Origin: Nannochloropsis salina CCMP1776
Taxonomy: Eukaryota > Sar > Eustigmatophyceae > Eustigmatales > Monodopsidaceae
DNA: 64,000 bases
Direction: 5' to 3'
Assembly (NCBI GenBank): GCA_004565275.1
Contig: SDOX01000021.1
Location: 188,560-252,559, forward strand
A model generated the notes under the pieces. That model did not search any database. It saw only the letters and a list, made by a program, of their open reading frames with translations, and was not told where the DNA came from. The translations under genes and the position numbers were made by a program. Position 1 is the stretch's first letter. Each line of letters opens with the position of its first letter. Shown here piece by piece: positions 20,994 through 31,002 of the stretch.

Positions 20994-22676
20994 ATGCGTT
21001 CTTTTGCGTCCTTTGGAACCGTGGCCACTTTGCTCGTGGTGTCTGTTGCCGGCACTGCGGCCAACATCAACACCTGTACTAGCAATTCTCTCTTGAACAT
21101 CCGTGGAGGCGGTTTCTTTGAGAAACTCGACGCCAAAATCTCGTCGTGGACGAAGAGTGGCGATGAGGTAAGAAATGTGGTCTCGAGCGAAAGAAGAAGG
21201 TCCATCTTGCGATGCCATCGACGTCGAACCCTGATGGCAAATTGAAGATCTGCCCAGCTTCTGATTCCCCCACCCTTCCGCGACTGCTTTCTTTAGGCCA
21301 TTGATAGAGCCTCCAAGGCCGTAGACTCTGCTTCCGACAGGACCAAAAACAAGATTGACGAGACTGATGCCAGGCTAAAGAAAGCGCAGACGGATGCGGA
21401 GGTAATAATGGGGGAAGGGGGGTGACGTTGAAGTCCGTCGAAGGGAGACGGATGCGTCCAAACGACCGAGCCAATGAAAAATGTGGACCCTGATACCAGA
21501 CACTCAGTAGAGACAAGGCGATGGTGACAAATGTGCTGGGCAGGATTTTAATGATTGTAGTAGATCACAGGCTTTGTGCCATATACCGCTGGCGAAGATT
21601 CGTCACTCTCGTTGCTCACGTTCACTCCCTTCCTTTCCCCCTCCGACTCGATACCCATCAGACAAAAGCCAAAAAGTACGCAGCAGACGCCAAGGTCAAG
21701 GCAGAGAGGACGAAGGCCGAGGCCAAGGTAGGAGCGCTGCCTGAAGTCCCCTCTTTCGCCCTTATCCTGCTCTTGAAGACGCGCTTTGTCGGACGTTTCA
21801 GGCCTCGTCTTGACAAGTGCATGGCGTTTCAGGCCTGGTCGTGATGAGTGCATGGCATCGACCGAAATATCCTGCGTGTAATGTTCCATGGATCGATTGT
21901 TGAACTTGGACCTTGCCCCCCCATAGATTCTGCTCGTGTTTGCCTGTGGTCCAGTCTTTGCTTTTCTTGGCCTTGGAAGACCGCGCGTCCCACTTTTCTT
22001 TTGCTTTCTTTCTCTCTCGATCCCTTACTGATGTGTGTAGGCCAAAGCACAACAAATGGCGGATGAGGCCAAGGCAAGAGCAGAGAAGATGAAGGCCGAC
22101 GCCAAGGTTAGAATCGTGATCCCGCGTGCGTGCACAGGGCATGACAAGGATACGTACATGTGCACCGGCATGTTTTGGTAACAGGGCTGGCAGGCGATCT
22201 GAGATGTGGGAGTACAGCGTGAGAGTTACGCATGGCCGTGCATTGTACGGTGCCCGTCCCTTCAGGGAGGTGGGAAATCGACGTGACACAGGCTCCCCTA
22301 CCCCTCCGCCGTTCCCTGTCCCGGCCTCGTTCTGCGCGGGCCAGCCTGCTGCTTTCTGGTTTCTTCCAATACATTAGCCAGCAAGACCATGCACCGTATT
22401 TAATTTCCTCTTTCCCTTCCTCTTTCCTTCATCCTCCTCCTTTCTCTTTTCCCTCAGTCTGCCGCCGACCGCACCCGGGCCAAGGTGGAGGAACAGAAGA
22501 AGAGGGCGCACGCCGCGGCCGAAAGGGCCGAGAAGGAGGCAAACCGGCTCGCGGATCAGGCGAAACATGCCAAGTCGGAATGGAAGGCTTCTGCCAAGAA
22601 GGCAGAGTCGGCCTTGGACGACGGGATCGATCATGCCCGGGGCATCTTTGGAGGCATCAAAGATTTTTTCAAATGA
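20994..22676 (+). CDS. Secreted LEA-like amphipathic 11-mer repeat protein
   Basis: Five exons: 20994-21167, 21297-21401, 21662-21727, 22041-22106 and 22458-22676, all in phase 0, 209 residues. The N-terminus is a signal peptide (MRSFASFGTVATLLVVSVAG). The rest is Ala/Lys/Glu/Asp-rich helix with an 11-residue period, as in group 3/4 late-embryogenesis-abundant and apolipoprotein-like proteins: DARLKKAQTDAE, then AKKYAADAKVKAERTKAEAK, AKAQQMADEAKARAEKMK, then a longer last repeat block. Exons 3 and 4 are each exactly 22 codons, two 11-mers, so repeats are encoded as exon units. The C-terminus (DHARGIFGGIKDFFK) is a short amphipathic helix that could bind membrane. Such proteins protect membranes in drying or freezing, or coat lipid surfaces; which applies here is unknown. 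No enzyme motif. Confidence 0.85.
21795..21856 (+). repeat. 31-bp tandem duplication inside an intron
   Basis: Two adjacent 31-base copies, 21795-21825 and 21826-21856, each starting gtttcaggcct and ending gtgcatggc, with a few differences. They lie in intron 3 of the LEA-like gene. Each copy includes a ttcag, so cryptic acceptors are possible. Confidence 0.85.
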
Positions 22677-23317
22677 ACGGATGAGTAACACGACGGGCTG
22701 GGGTCACGATGACCATGCAACGAAAGAGGAGGAGTTGGTCTGGCGCCTTGGAGGGAGGAAAGGGAGCGTTTCGTGCCTGGCATCTCTGGGGTTGGGTGGG
22801 ATACTTGAACTCGGATGCCTGATGCCATATGGGGGAATGATGCCTCTTGCAAGAGTGGTAAAAATTGACGTTTAAATAATCTAAGGGTATATTATAGCCT
22901 CATGTATGGCCTGAATGCAGATCGGGAGAAGGGGAGAAAAGGATCGGGAGGGACAAGAAAAATCATAAGAACCAAGCACTTTCCACGCGTCGTATCACCA
23001 CATTGTCCAACTGGATATGAGAAAAGGGGCAACGAGGGTTTGAGAAGATTGGCAGTATGAAAGGGGAGAAGATTGTAGGGAGCGTAGCCACATGGGCTAC
23101 TCGGGCTTCGCAACCCCCAAAACAAACCACGACACTTACATTCAAAAAGGGGGATGCGGGATAAAGCTCGTAAAGAATGGAGGAAACCCGTCGCTAAGGG
23201 GATCGAAGGGAAATGGAAGAAGTAACGCAAACAAACTCGGAGCCCTCTGCCTTTTGCATGTACGTCAGTCAGTTGCTTGTTCGCATTTTCTATCACCCAC
23301 CCTCCCTCCTTCCCGTT
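22677..23317. other. Convergent intergenic region
   Basis: About 640 bases between the stop of the LEA-like gene and the stop of ispE. No supported gene. It holds both 3' untranslated regions. Confidence 0.4.
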
Positions 23318-24481
23318 CTACGCGTGAGGATTTGGGTACCAGGCCTTGGGGTCGTCCGACGGTCGGTTCGTAAAGGTCGTGGCCCATATGTCCACCTCCA
23401 TTTCCCGCGCAAACGCTGCCGCATCGAAAGATAAACCGGCCGAGGAAGGGAGGGAGGAAGGGGGAGGGGCCATGGCAAAAATGGCGGTACCGCTCCCAGA
23501 CATCATCACGCAGTCAAATCCTCGGGCCAACAATGCTTCTTTAATGGCTTTGAGACGAGGCACACACTGAAAAGCCGGAGGCTCCAGGTCATTGATGTAC
23601 ATGGAGGGAGGGCCTAGCTCGCCACGACTCAAGTGCTGCGTAAAGGCCGCCAAGAGATCCCGAGGGTCCTCCCTATTTAAAGCATCCAGGTCCAACGCCT
23701 TGAAGACGGCGGGGGTGGAGAGACCCACGGGCGGTTTGACGATGTAAAGCTTGATGCTGGATGGAAGGGGGGGCACGGGTTCTAGAAGCTCACCCCGGCC
23801 AGTGCAATAGGCTGTGCCTTTCGAGAGGAAGAAGGTGATGTCAGACCCCAGCTCTTTGGACCACTCGATCAGCTCCTCGTCCGTCGCCGGGGTACCCAGC
23901 AATTGGTTGGCCGCGAATAAAGTGGTGGCAGCGTTGCTGGAACCCCCGCCTAGGCCTGCTTGGACGGGAGTGCGTTTTTCGAGGTAAACTTCGAAGCGCT
24001 GGGTCTTGCCGGTCTTCTCTCGGAAAAGATCAAGGGCCCTGAGGACCAAATTGCTCTGGTCCGTGACAAGTGAGGTGAAAGAGGAGGAGAATTCATCTTG
24101 CACGGCAGTGGCAGGCAGGACTTTGATGAGAAGTGTGTCTCCAAATGCCACAGTTTGGAAGAGGGATGCCAGCTCGTGGTAACCATCTTCGCGGCGACGG
24201 ATGATGCGGAGGAAAAGGTTCACTTTAGCCGGTGAAAAGAGCTCCAGATCAAAATTTCCTTCGCGTCTTCGTACTTCCAAGGTCGACGTTGCATGTAAGA
24301 TAGTCGATAGACGGCGTACGGGTGAGGAAGAAGAGAGGTCGGCCGCAGTGTGTCGAAACCCGCTGAGGATGGAAGGAACAAAGGAGAAGATGGGGGCAGG
24401 AAGTAGCAGGAAAAAGAACAGCAAACCATCCAAAAGCCATCTCTTCGACAAAGTGCTTCTGCTTCCTTGAGCTGTCCCCAT
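23318..24481 (-). CDS. ispE: 4-diphosphocytidyl-2-C-methyl-D-erythritol kinase, plastid precursor
   Basis: Single-exon gene of 387 residues. IspE phosphorylates the 2-OH of CDP-methylerythritol with ATP, the fourth step of the MEP isoprenoid pathway in plastids. GHMP-kinase motifs are in order: SPAKVNLFLRI (substrate box), PVQAGLGGGSSNAATTL (ATP-binding Gly-rich loop with the family's typical spacing), and MMSGSGTAIFAM (third GHMP motif). The N-terminal 65 residues include a hydrophobic core (LLDGLLFFFLLLPAPIFSF), then Ser/Arg-rich sequence, the expected bipartite signal plus transit peptide of a secondary plastid. Bacterial IspE has about 285-310 residues, so the excess is this leader and a short C-terminal tail. 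Start at ATG 24481, the first in frame before the leader. It supports a photosynthetic host. Confidence 0.95.
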   Translation of the reverse strand: MGTAQGSRSTLSKRWLLDGLLFFFLLLPAPIFSFVPSILSGFRHTAADLSSSSPVRRLSTILHATSTLEVRRREGNFDLELFSPAKVNLFLRIIRRREDGYHELASLFQTVAFGDTLLIKVLPATAVQDEFSSSFTSLVTDQSNLVLRALDLFREKTGKTQRFEVYLEKRTPVQAGLGGGSSNAATTLFAANQLLGTPATDEELIEWSKELGSDITFFLSKGTAYCTGRGELLEPVPPLPSSIKLYIVKPPVGLSTPAVFKALDLDALNREDPRDLLAAFTQHLSRGELGPPSMYINDLEPPAFQCVPRLKAIKEALLARGFDCVMMSGSGTAIFAMAPPPSSLPSSAGLSFDAAAFAREMEVDIWATTFTNRPSDDPKAWYPNPHA

Positions 24482-25302
24482 CCTGGAACATATAGACGCA
24501 AAATGTGTATTAGTTTGCGACAGGCATGCAAGACAGGGGTATGGCAGGAGCCACCCATAAAAATGGCGCGAAAGCTGCTCGAGGCAGGAGGTTCAAGAGG
24601 CCGCGACGTCCTTGTGGACATGGGCCATGGCTTTGACTGCACGATAATGTTACTGACCGTGAGTGTCAATTACCTTTTCTTTCCCTGTGTGAGCGTGAAG
24701 GTCAAATGTTTTGGTTTCCTGAGTGCTGAAACTTGACAATCGGAGGGATTGACAATTCAAAAGTATGGATTTAATCTCTCTTCAATCTTCAGTACGCCTG
24801 AAACGTTGAAGTCCATTGAGATAAAAAAAAAGGACCTGTACGTAACATTGAAGATCCCATCATAAAACAGCAAAGAGCTGTACCAGAAGTCCCCTTTCTG
24901 GCTCATTCAAATTTTACAAGAAGACAAGTCACATTTCCTCTTATTTCGGAAGAAGTACATGTTGAATACCGTGTTAAAGCAAGCATAGCCTTCTGGCCCA
25001 AGCGAAGTGCAATGACAGAAAAGAAAGACATGAAGCTTCAACATGGACGGCACTAATATCCGTCACAGTCATTAAATTTCTAACTTTTTTCAGTAGACAA
25101 AAACGCCGGCATATCGTGCCATTCCTGGGGTTCGATGTGCCCGCTTCACATGTTCCTGCCTCGCTCACGGGTAAACCGCTTCTGAAAGGCGCAACTCACC
25201 AAGTTTCACGCCCGCGTTCAACCGTATTGAGCTGCGTCATCAGTTTTTGTACCAGCTGCTCTGGCGCATCCTCGTCTCACGGCCCCCATCCCCTCTCCCC
25301 CT
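24482..25302. other. Intergenic region between ispE and the RBR gene
   Basis: About 820 bases, AT-richer than the genes, with the ispE promoter at its left and the RBR trailer at its right. No supported gene. Confidence 0.4.
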
Positions 25303-27827
25303 TCACATTTCCAGGCCCTCTTCCCTTCCTCCTCGTTCGGCAGGACGCACCCGCGTCATGTCCTGAACTTCCGGTGCGGCCAAAGCCCGTGCAGTCGCCA
25401 CCCCTCCGCCTTCTTTGCCTGCCGTCCGCTCCCGCGCCTCCACAGCACCCACCTTCTCCTTGCTGTTGACCAGACTTCGGCCCGCAACAGCACTCGAATG
25501 GGCACGATTCATAGCCCCGGCCATTCCCCCTCCCCCGGCCCCGCTACCTCCAACACTAAAGCTGTGGGTCATGGCCGCAAACACGTTGATCGCGGCAGCC
25601 GCCGCCTCTACCGTTGACGGCGGGGGGGCGGCAAGAGCCCCCTCCTCTGCCTCCTCACCGTGGGGCCGTGTCCCCTCCCTTCGTCCCTGCCCTCTTTCCC
25701 CCCTTTCTCCACCTCCCTCCCACCCTTTGTCCATCCCACAACAAATCCCGAAGCGACTGTGAACGCTGGAGCACAAGACTTGGAAGAAAGTGAGCAAAAA
25801 GAAGAGGAGGAGCATGGCCACAAAAAATGGAATCAGCAAAAATGCCACCAATGTGTTGCCCCAGAAGGAAATGCAGCCCGTGTAGTGCGCCCGAAGCTCC
25901 CGTCCCCCCTCCTCGTTCACCCGCTCGTCATCCCCCTGCCCGATCACCCCCACGCATTTGAAGAGAAAGCAAGGGAAGCAGGCGATGTACAAGCCCGTGC
26001 CAATCACGAAGGCCGCCGGGCCGATAAAAATCAATTGCAGAATGGACAGGAATTTGACGAGGCGGATGTGCGACGGTGGAGGAGGTTCCAAATCCTCCTG
26101 CATCTGCATGTTCGGGCAGCCGCCGATCACGTTCCACCACTGCAGGAGGGAAGGAGGGCAGGAGGGCAGGGGGGAGGGAGAGAGGGAGGGAGGGAGGGAG
26201 GGAGGGAGGGTTGAACGAGTGGGCGGAGTGGAACATGCCCCTCCCTAGGCCATGTTCGCCAGCAACTTATTAGATCCCGAACTGCTCTTCCTCCCTTCCT
26301 CCCTTTCTCCCTCCCTCCCTCCCTCCTCTCCGTGATCCCTACCTGGAAATGGTCCGGGAAGGTGCCATTGTCGACTAGTTTCCCGCACAGCCAGCACCAG
26401 TTTTGCCCACACCACACGCACGCCATCTGGTTGCATCCCCCCGATTTCTCCACCGGGTTCCCGCAACCCGGGCACGGCTGTGCAAGGGAAGGAGGGAAGG
26501 AGGGAAGGAGGGAGGGAGGGAGGGAGGGAGGGAAGGAGGGAGGGAGAGAAAGGGTATGAAGAATGGCAATACGAGGCCGTCCTGGCGCGACTGAGACCTT
26601 TGGTCCCAACCGCGTTATTCCCTCTTTCCAGGACCCGCCCAGATATTAGCACGCCCACGCCCAAGGACCCCCCTCGTTCGCCCTCCCTCCCACCTTAGCA
26701 ATCGTGCTGATCATCGCTTGGTTCCTCAGGGTCTCCTCGTGCGTCAATTGCTCGTACTCTGTGCACGACTTGTTCGGATGCGCTGAGGCATGGAAGTAGC
26801 AAAACTGTTTCCCACATTTGCTACAGGTCATCGCCGGCTGCTCCGCGTCCCCCAGCTCCGCCGAGTCACAAAACGGACACATGCGGGCGTTACGGTGGGC
26901 TTTTTGAAATTTAAACCGCTCGTACTTCAACCAGGTCTTCGGGCACACCAGGGTATACATATCGCTCTCGAGAACCGGCGTCGCACAGGGGCGTGGGATG
27001 GTCCTATACCTTCTGTCCTCCCACCCTGCTCTCCCGTTTTCCTCGCTGTAGAAGCAGGTGGGGTGGATCTGGCCTTCGGAAATTTTACACTCCAAATACG
27101 ACGTGACACACCCCCGGCAATACCGATGGCCGCACGCCCCTAGCCGGTAGGTCTTGCTCACGCGTTCATACTCCCGACACACCTGGCAAAAGACGAGTTC
27201 TTCCCCCAGATGGGTCTTAACGATGTCCAGGGACATTTGAAACGACTGGGAGACATGCCGCCCGATCTTGCCCAAGGCGCTCAAACTCCCCGTGCTCCCT
27301 CCCGACGGCCCCATTCCGTCCCCCGAACCGCCGCCCTCCCCGCCTCCACTGGCCCCGGAGCTGGTTGTTTGCGAGTCCTCCCGCGGGTGCTTGTGCTTGT
27401 GCGAGTGTAGATGTGGTGGCTGCCCCCGGGCATCCCCCCAGGAATTACGACGAGGACGGTCATGGTGGCGTTGGCGGTTGGGGTGCTGGTAATAGCCTTC
27501 ACTCCGTCGGTCGCCGGCCACGTATTCCATCACATTTCGACTCTTACGGTTCTTCTCCTGCCAGGACGTGACACTGTCCCCCCGCTCTCCCGCCGTCGGC
27601 GGCCCATCCCGCCTAGGAATGGTGGATGCCTGACTCGTTGGCACCATGGAAGCGCCAGGGGCCACAGCCGAAGGGGGCGACAGAGCCGTGGACGAGGCAT
27701 GCCCTTCCTCGAGACTGACCAGGGCATCCGAGTGAGGCAGTCCCCGAATATCGTGACGGGTCTCTCGTTGCTCTCCTTCGGTAATTGTCGGGGAGGGCTC
27801 GCGACCAGGAGAGAATAACCACGACAT
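25303..27827 (-). CDS. RBR (RING1-IBR-RING2) E3 ubiquitin ligase with two membrane helices
   Basis: Three exons, 27827-26694, 26477-26343 and 26139-25303, all phase 0, about 701 residues. The N-terminal 200 residues are disordered and His/Ser-rich. RING1 starts near residue 214 (CQVC, GACGHRYCRGC). The IBR has CPFCDSAE, CSKCGKQFCYFH and a final SCTEYEQL. RING2, alone on exon 2, reads CPGCGNPVEKSGGCNQMACV, with the catalytic Cys in GGCNQMAC, then WCWLCGK. RBR ligases take ubiquitin from E2 onto this Cys before passing it to substrate. After RING2 come WWNVIGGCPNM and two hydrophobic stretches (LQLIFIGPAAFVIGTGLYIA; VAFLLIPFFVAMLLLFFLL), as in membrane-anchored RNF19/RNF144-type ligases. This suggests a role at the ER or another membrane. 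The tail is low complexity. An upstream in-frame Met at 28094 would add 89 residues; I prefer 27827. Confidence 0.92.
26143..26212 (-). repeat. GGGA tract next to the 3' splice site (CCCT in sense)
   Basis: Imperfect GGGA repeat, almost pure from 26179 to 26210, in intron 2 of the RBR gene and upstream of its acceptor at 26141-26140 in sense orientation. A complementary CTCC tract (26290-26335) lies beside the donor of the same intron. Confidence 0.85.
26480..26545 (-). repeat. GGGA tract next to the 3' splice site (CCCT in sense)
   Basis: Dense GGGA/GGAAGGA repeats in intron 1 of the RBR gene beside the acceptor of the RING2 exon. The donor of the same intron (26693-26692) is followed in sense by GGGAGGGAGGG. 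Confidence 0.85.
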
Positions 27828-28537
27828 TCTTTCCACACGGTCAATGTGTATCACGCCAGACGAAGTGTAAGTCGTAAGCGCACAGAGAATGATGGGAAGA
27901 AGTGTAAAGGATTTGAAATCCAAATTGAAGTGCAGAGATGTGGAAGCGCAGGGAGAGACTCGCGGTGCCCGACGCACGTGCTCCTCCGTTTCACTAATAA
28001 AAGCCTGCGTGACGTAATCTTGAAAAGGGAAGAGAGAGCATCGAGTGTTGGCCAGGTGCGTGTTGTCAAATTTTGAATTCATTGCAAAGTTCAAGAAAAT
28101 ACTCCCCTCTCGGACCTAAACGTGAGGGCGGGTAAAACTTGCCTAGACGATGATATTCTTACTATACTGTGACACTTACCGTTTAGAAAACGCGATGACA
28201 GCCATCGAAAACAAGCATCTAAGCATGGCAATACCCGTTGGAAAACAAAGCTCTACAAGCACAGCTTCAGGCAGGAAGCCTTGTACACGGCAACTCAATT
28301 GAATGTTGCTCGCATCAACTTCCCACAGAAAAATAGTCGTCGTCTCCTCCTGTCTCGCCGCCACCCGTTCCGATCCTCTCCCCCTTGTCCTGATCAGGAT
28401 CAATTATGCAGCCATAAAAAACATGGACGGAGGGCGCCAAGGTGCATCTCTTTACTGTATGGGAAGAACATGGAGGTACCTTTTGCGTTGTGTGCATCGG
28501 TTTGTGCGCTGTGGCAAGAAGCACGGAGCTTCTCCTC
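27828..28537. other. Divergent intergenic region, RBR and SelT promoters
   Basis: About 710 bases between two divergent starts. The in-frame extension of RBR to 28094 overlaps it. No other gene seen. Confidence 0.4.
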
Positions 28538-30042
28538 ATGACCGGCAAGAGAGAAAATGTTATCTCGAGCTCTGCGAGTTCCCGGAGTTTTTGCCTTCTA
28601 GTCCCTGTGTTCTGTGTCCTATTTCACGCTAGCGCGTACATAAACAGGTACACTCTCGTCATTGGTGGTGGTATGGTGGAGGCCGATGGCAGAGAAGCCG
28701 GAAATGCGGGGCAGGACCGTCGCGGCCCCCTCTCCGAACAAAGTGAAGCCCAAGTCGCGAATAACGACCGAGCGCAAAATATGCCGGGACCCGCTAACAA
28801 TCTAGGCCGCTGGCCGCTATTCGTCCTCTTTCTTGCCTACGCGATGCTCCTCTACGCGCGCGACGCAACCTCGGAACCCAGCAAGGGACGGAAAGATGCG
28901 ACGAATTCCGCGCCTCCCCTTGGGGACTCTGGTTCTTCCTCTGTCGAGATTTTACCGGAGGCTCCACTCCATGCCGCACGCGCACAAACATCCTCGCAAG
29001 ACACAAAATTCTATGCCTTTCGGGCATGGACAATCGAAGGCACCAAAAATAAACATTCGCTTCAACCACACCCGCGAATCGTCGTGCAATACTGCACCAG
29101 CTGAGGTGAGGACTGGTGAGGTTCGGGCACCTTCACGGATTACATTTATGCATTCCCGCAATTTGCGCCGTATTTGTATATTGTCTTCATTTGTAAGAAA
29201 TTTAATCCTTGTGAAACGGCATGGCTTGTTCACACCCAGGCATGCGGGGGAATTTTTTGCAGCTTTCCAAATTCCTCCGGCATCACTTGCCTTCCCTCGA
29301 CCCCTCTCACTCCTCCACCTCCGAGCCCGCCACCTCCGGCCACCCGGAGCACTTCCCCCTCATCCACGGAGAGAACTACCCGCCGCCTCCTTTCGCGCAA
29401 TTTCTTGTCTCGGTCATGGGCTACGGACAGCTGACGGCCGTCCTCCTCATGATTGCCGGGCGGCCCCTTTTCCGGGCGGCGGGGGTGACCCCGACGCCGG
29501 CATGGTTAGAGGCACTCTTGTCGAACAAGGTACGGGAAGCACCGTCTTGATTTCTTTTTACATTTAGACCGGAACGATCTTGATGGCTTGCCTGACTGGC
29601 TACCCTTTTCTCTCATTATGACCCTCTTTTCAACCAGTGGTTGCCTTTTCCTCTTTCCCCCCTCCCTCCCTCCCTGCCTCCCTCCTTCCTCCCCTCTTCC
29701 TCCTATTTTGACGGCCCCTGGCATCTTCTGCTCCACTCACTCTGATGCCTTATGCCCTCCATCCCTCTCCCTCCCTCCCTCCCTCAGCTCCAGACGTTGG
29801 CCGTGGTCCTCCTTGGGAACACACTGGTCACCTCGCTCTCCGCAACCGGCGCCTTTGAAGTCACTTACTACGAGCCCTCCCCTTTTCCCCCGGCAGAGGA
29901 GGGGAGGGAGGGAGGGAGGGAGGGAGGGCAGGAGGACGAGGCATGGATTTCGCACCTTATCTTCTCGAAGTTGGCCATGGGCCGCATGCCGACTGGCGAC
30001 GAGATCTTGACAGGCTTGGCGGAGAGGGGTCTGGTCGAGTAA
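28538..30042 (+). CDS. Selenoprotein T with in-frame UGA selenocysteine
   Basis: Three exons: 28538-29105, 29240-29529 and 29788-30042, about 370 residues if the TGA at 29102-29104 is read as selenocysteine. Exon 1 ends RIVVQYCTS-TGA-G, the CxxU redox motif of SelT (CVSUG in animals). The next G completes across the first intron, and exon 2 reads MRGNFLQLSKFLRHHLPSL, then LIHGENYPPPPFAQFL, matching the SelT GENY block. Later come AGVTPTPAWLEALLSNK, LLGNTLVTSLSATGAFEV (the STGAFE signature) and KLAMGRMPTGDEIL. SelT is an ER-membrane thioredoxin-fold oxidoreductase. The N-terminal hydrophobic segments (SFCLLVPVFCVLFH; WPLFVLFLAYAMLLYA) give a signal or anchor. [10 protein letters not shown] repeat (29900-29925) sits in a surface loop. 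The start could instead be ATG 28673, giving 325 residues. A SECIS hairpin is required in the trailer but I could not fold one by eye. Confidence 0.9.
29102..29104 (+). other. UGA codon read as selenocysteine
   Basis: TGA in the sequence tactgcaccagctgaggtga. It follows Cys-Thr-Ser, forming CxxU, and is followed by a 5' splice site (exon end 29105). SelT-specific sequence continues in frame on both sides, so this is not the gene's end. Confidence 0.85.
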
Positions 30043-31002
30043 GAGGGAAGGGAGGAGGGGGACTGGTGGAGGACGAGAGAGGGAAGGAGGGGGAGGGAGG
30101 GAAGGTGGGGGCCTGATGGAGGACGAGAGAGGGAGGAGGGGGAGAGAGGGAAGGTGGGGGCCTGGTGGGCAAGGCAGACGGAGGACGAGCACGAGGAGTG
30201 CACAGGAAGGACAGACCCTCTTTACTCCTTGCTTGTCAGCAGCAGTCGTGTCGGGAATATAAAAGCTGCTTCCCTAACGACTCTGGTGGCGAGTGGGAGA
30301 CGAGGAGGAGAAGCGCGGGTCGAAGGGGACCGACGCATTCTCCGAGGAGGATTTCGTGCCCTTCCCCCCCGCGTCCCGGGGTTTATCGGAGTTTTTTTTC
30401 CTCATTCCGTCGTGATGACGGCATGCGCGCACAACCACCTGGCGTGGGGCGGGCGGGCCAGAGAAAGACGGAGGAGGAAAGGAGGAAGAGACCACGGGCG
30501 GGGGGGAAGCGGCCGGAAAGGAAGGGGGTTGGGGAGGGAGGGAGAGAGGGAGGGAGGGAGGGAAGGAGAAAGGGCGTGTACATGCATGTGGAAAGGGGGG
30601 TAAAGAGAGGAAGCGTGCAGGGAGGAGGCAAGTTAGGGCGGGAGGGGGATCGTGAGGGGGAAGGAAATGAATGGGGTGAGCTCAAAATCGCCGCTTTCCC
30701 TTTCCCCGGCCATAAATGAAAGAAAGGACGACGGTGGCCGGCGCCAAGACACTTGGATGGTCTTTCCCCCTGTCTTTTTCTTTCTGTTGCTTCCCTCTTC
30801 GTGGGACCAGCGCCGGGCACGACGACCATCCAGGTTCCGCATCACGCACAGCCCCCGCGTCAGCTCCCAACCCTTCCAACCGGCCTCCTCGTCCTGGGCC
30901 TTGAAGATCAAATTTGGCGCGAAAATCGCCAGAGAGGGAACCCGTCGAAGGCCACGTGGGCTGGTAACCGCACAGCGGGCTGTCACACGCGCCCACACCG
31001 CT
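30043..31002. other. SelT trailer and convergent intergenic region
   Basis: Mostly purine-rich DNA between the SelT stop and the P1 stop. It should contain the SelT SECIS element. A tandem repeat lies at 30068-30166. Open frames of about 100-180 codons exist on both strands in the GGGA-rich part but none has conserved sequence. Confidence 0.5.
30068..30166 (+). repeat. Two 50-bp tandem copies in the SelT trailer
   Basis: Copy 1 spans 30068-30117, copy 2 30118-30166. Both start ggaggacgagagagggag or ggaaag and end gaaggtgggggcctg, with small indels. Purine-rich and probably slippage-derived. Confidence 0.8.

Noticed and set aside
26143-26545. Repeat arrays that look CRISPR-like at a glance
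   Set aside because: They are plain GGGA microsatellites without spacers, in introns of a eukaryotic gene.
29102-29104. TGA as the stop of a 220-residue protein
   Set aside because: It sits inside a CxxU motif at a splice donor, and SelT sequence continues in the next exons.
30154-30719. Overlapping open frames in the SelT trailer
   Set aside because: They arise from purine-rich GGGA repeats and encode only Arg/Gly/Glu or Ser/Pro low complexity.
30660-30730. Possible SECIS hairpin (ATGA ... AAAA ... TGA)
   Set aside because: ATGA, an A run and a later TGA are present, but I could not find an uninterrupted stem of about 11 pairs between them, and it lies over 600 bases after the stop.
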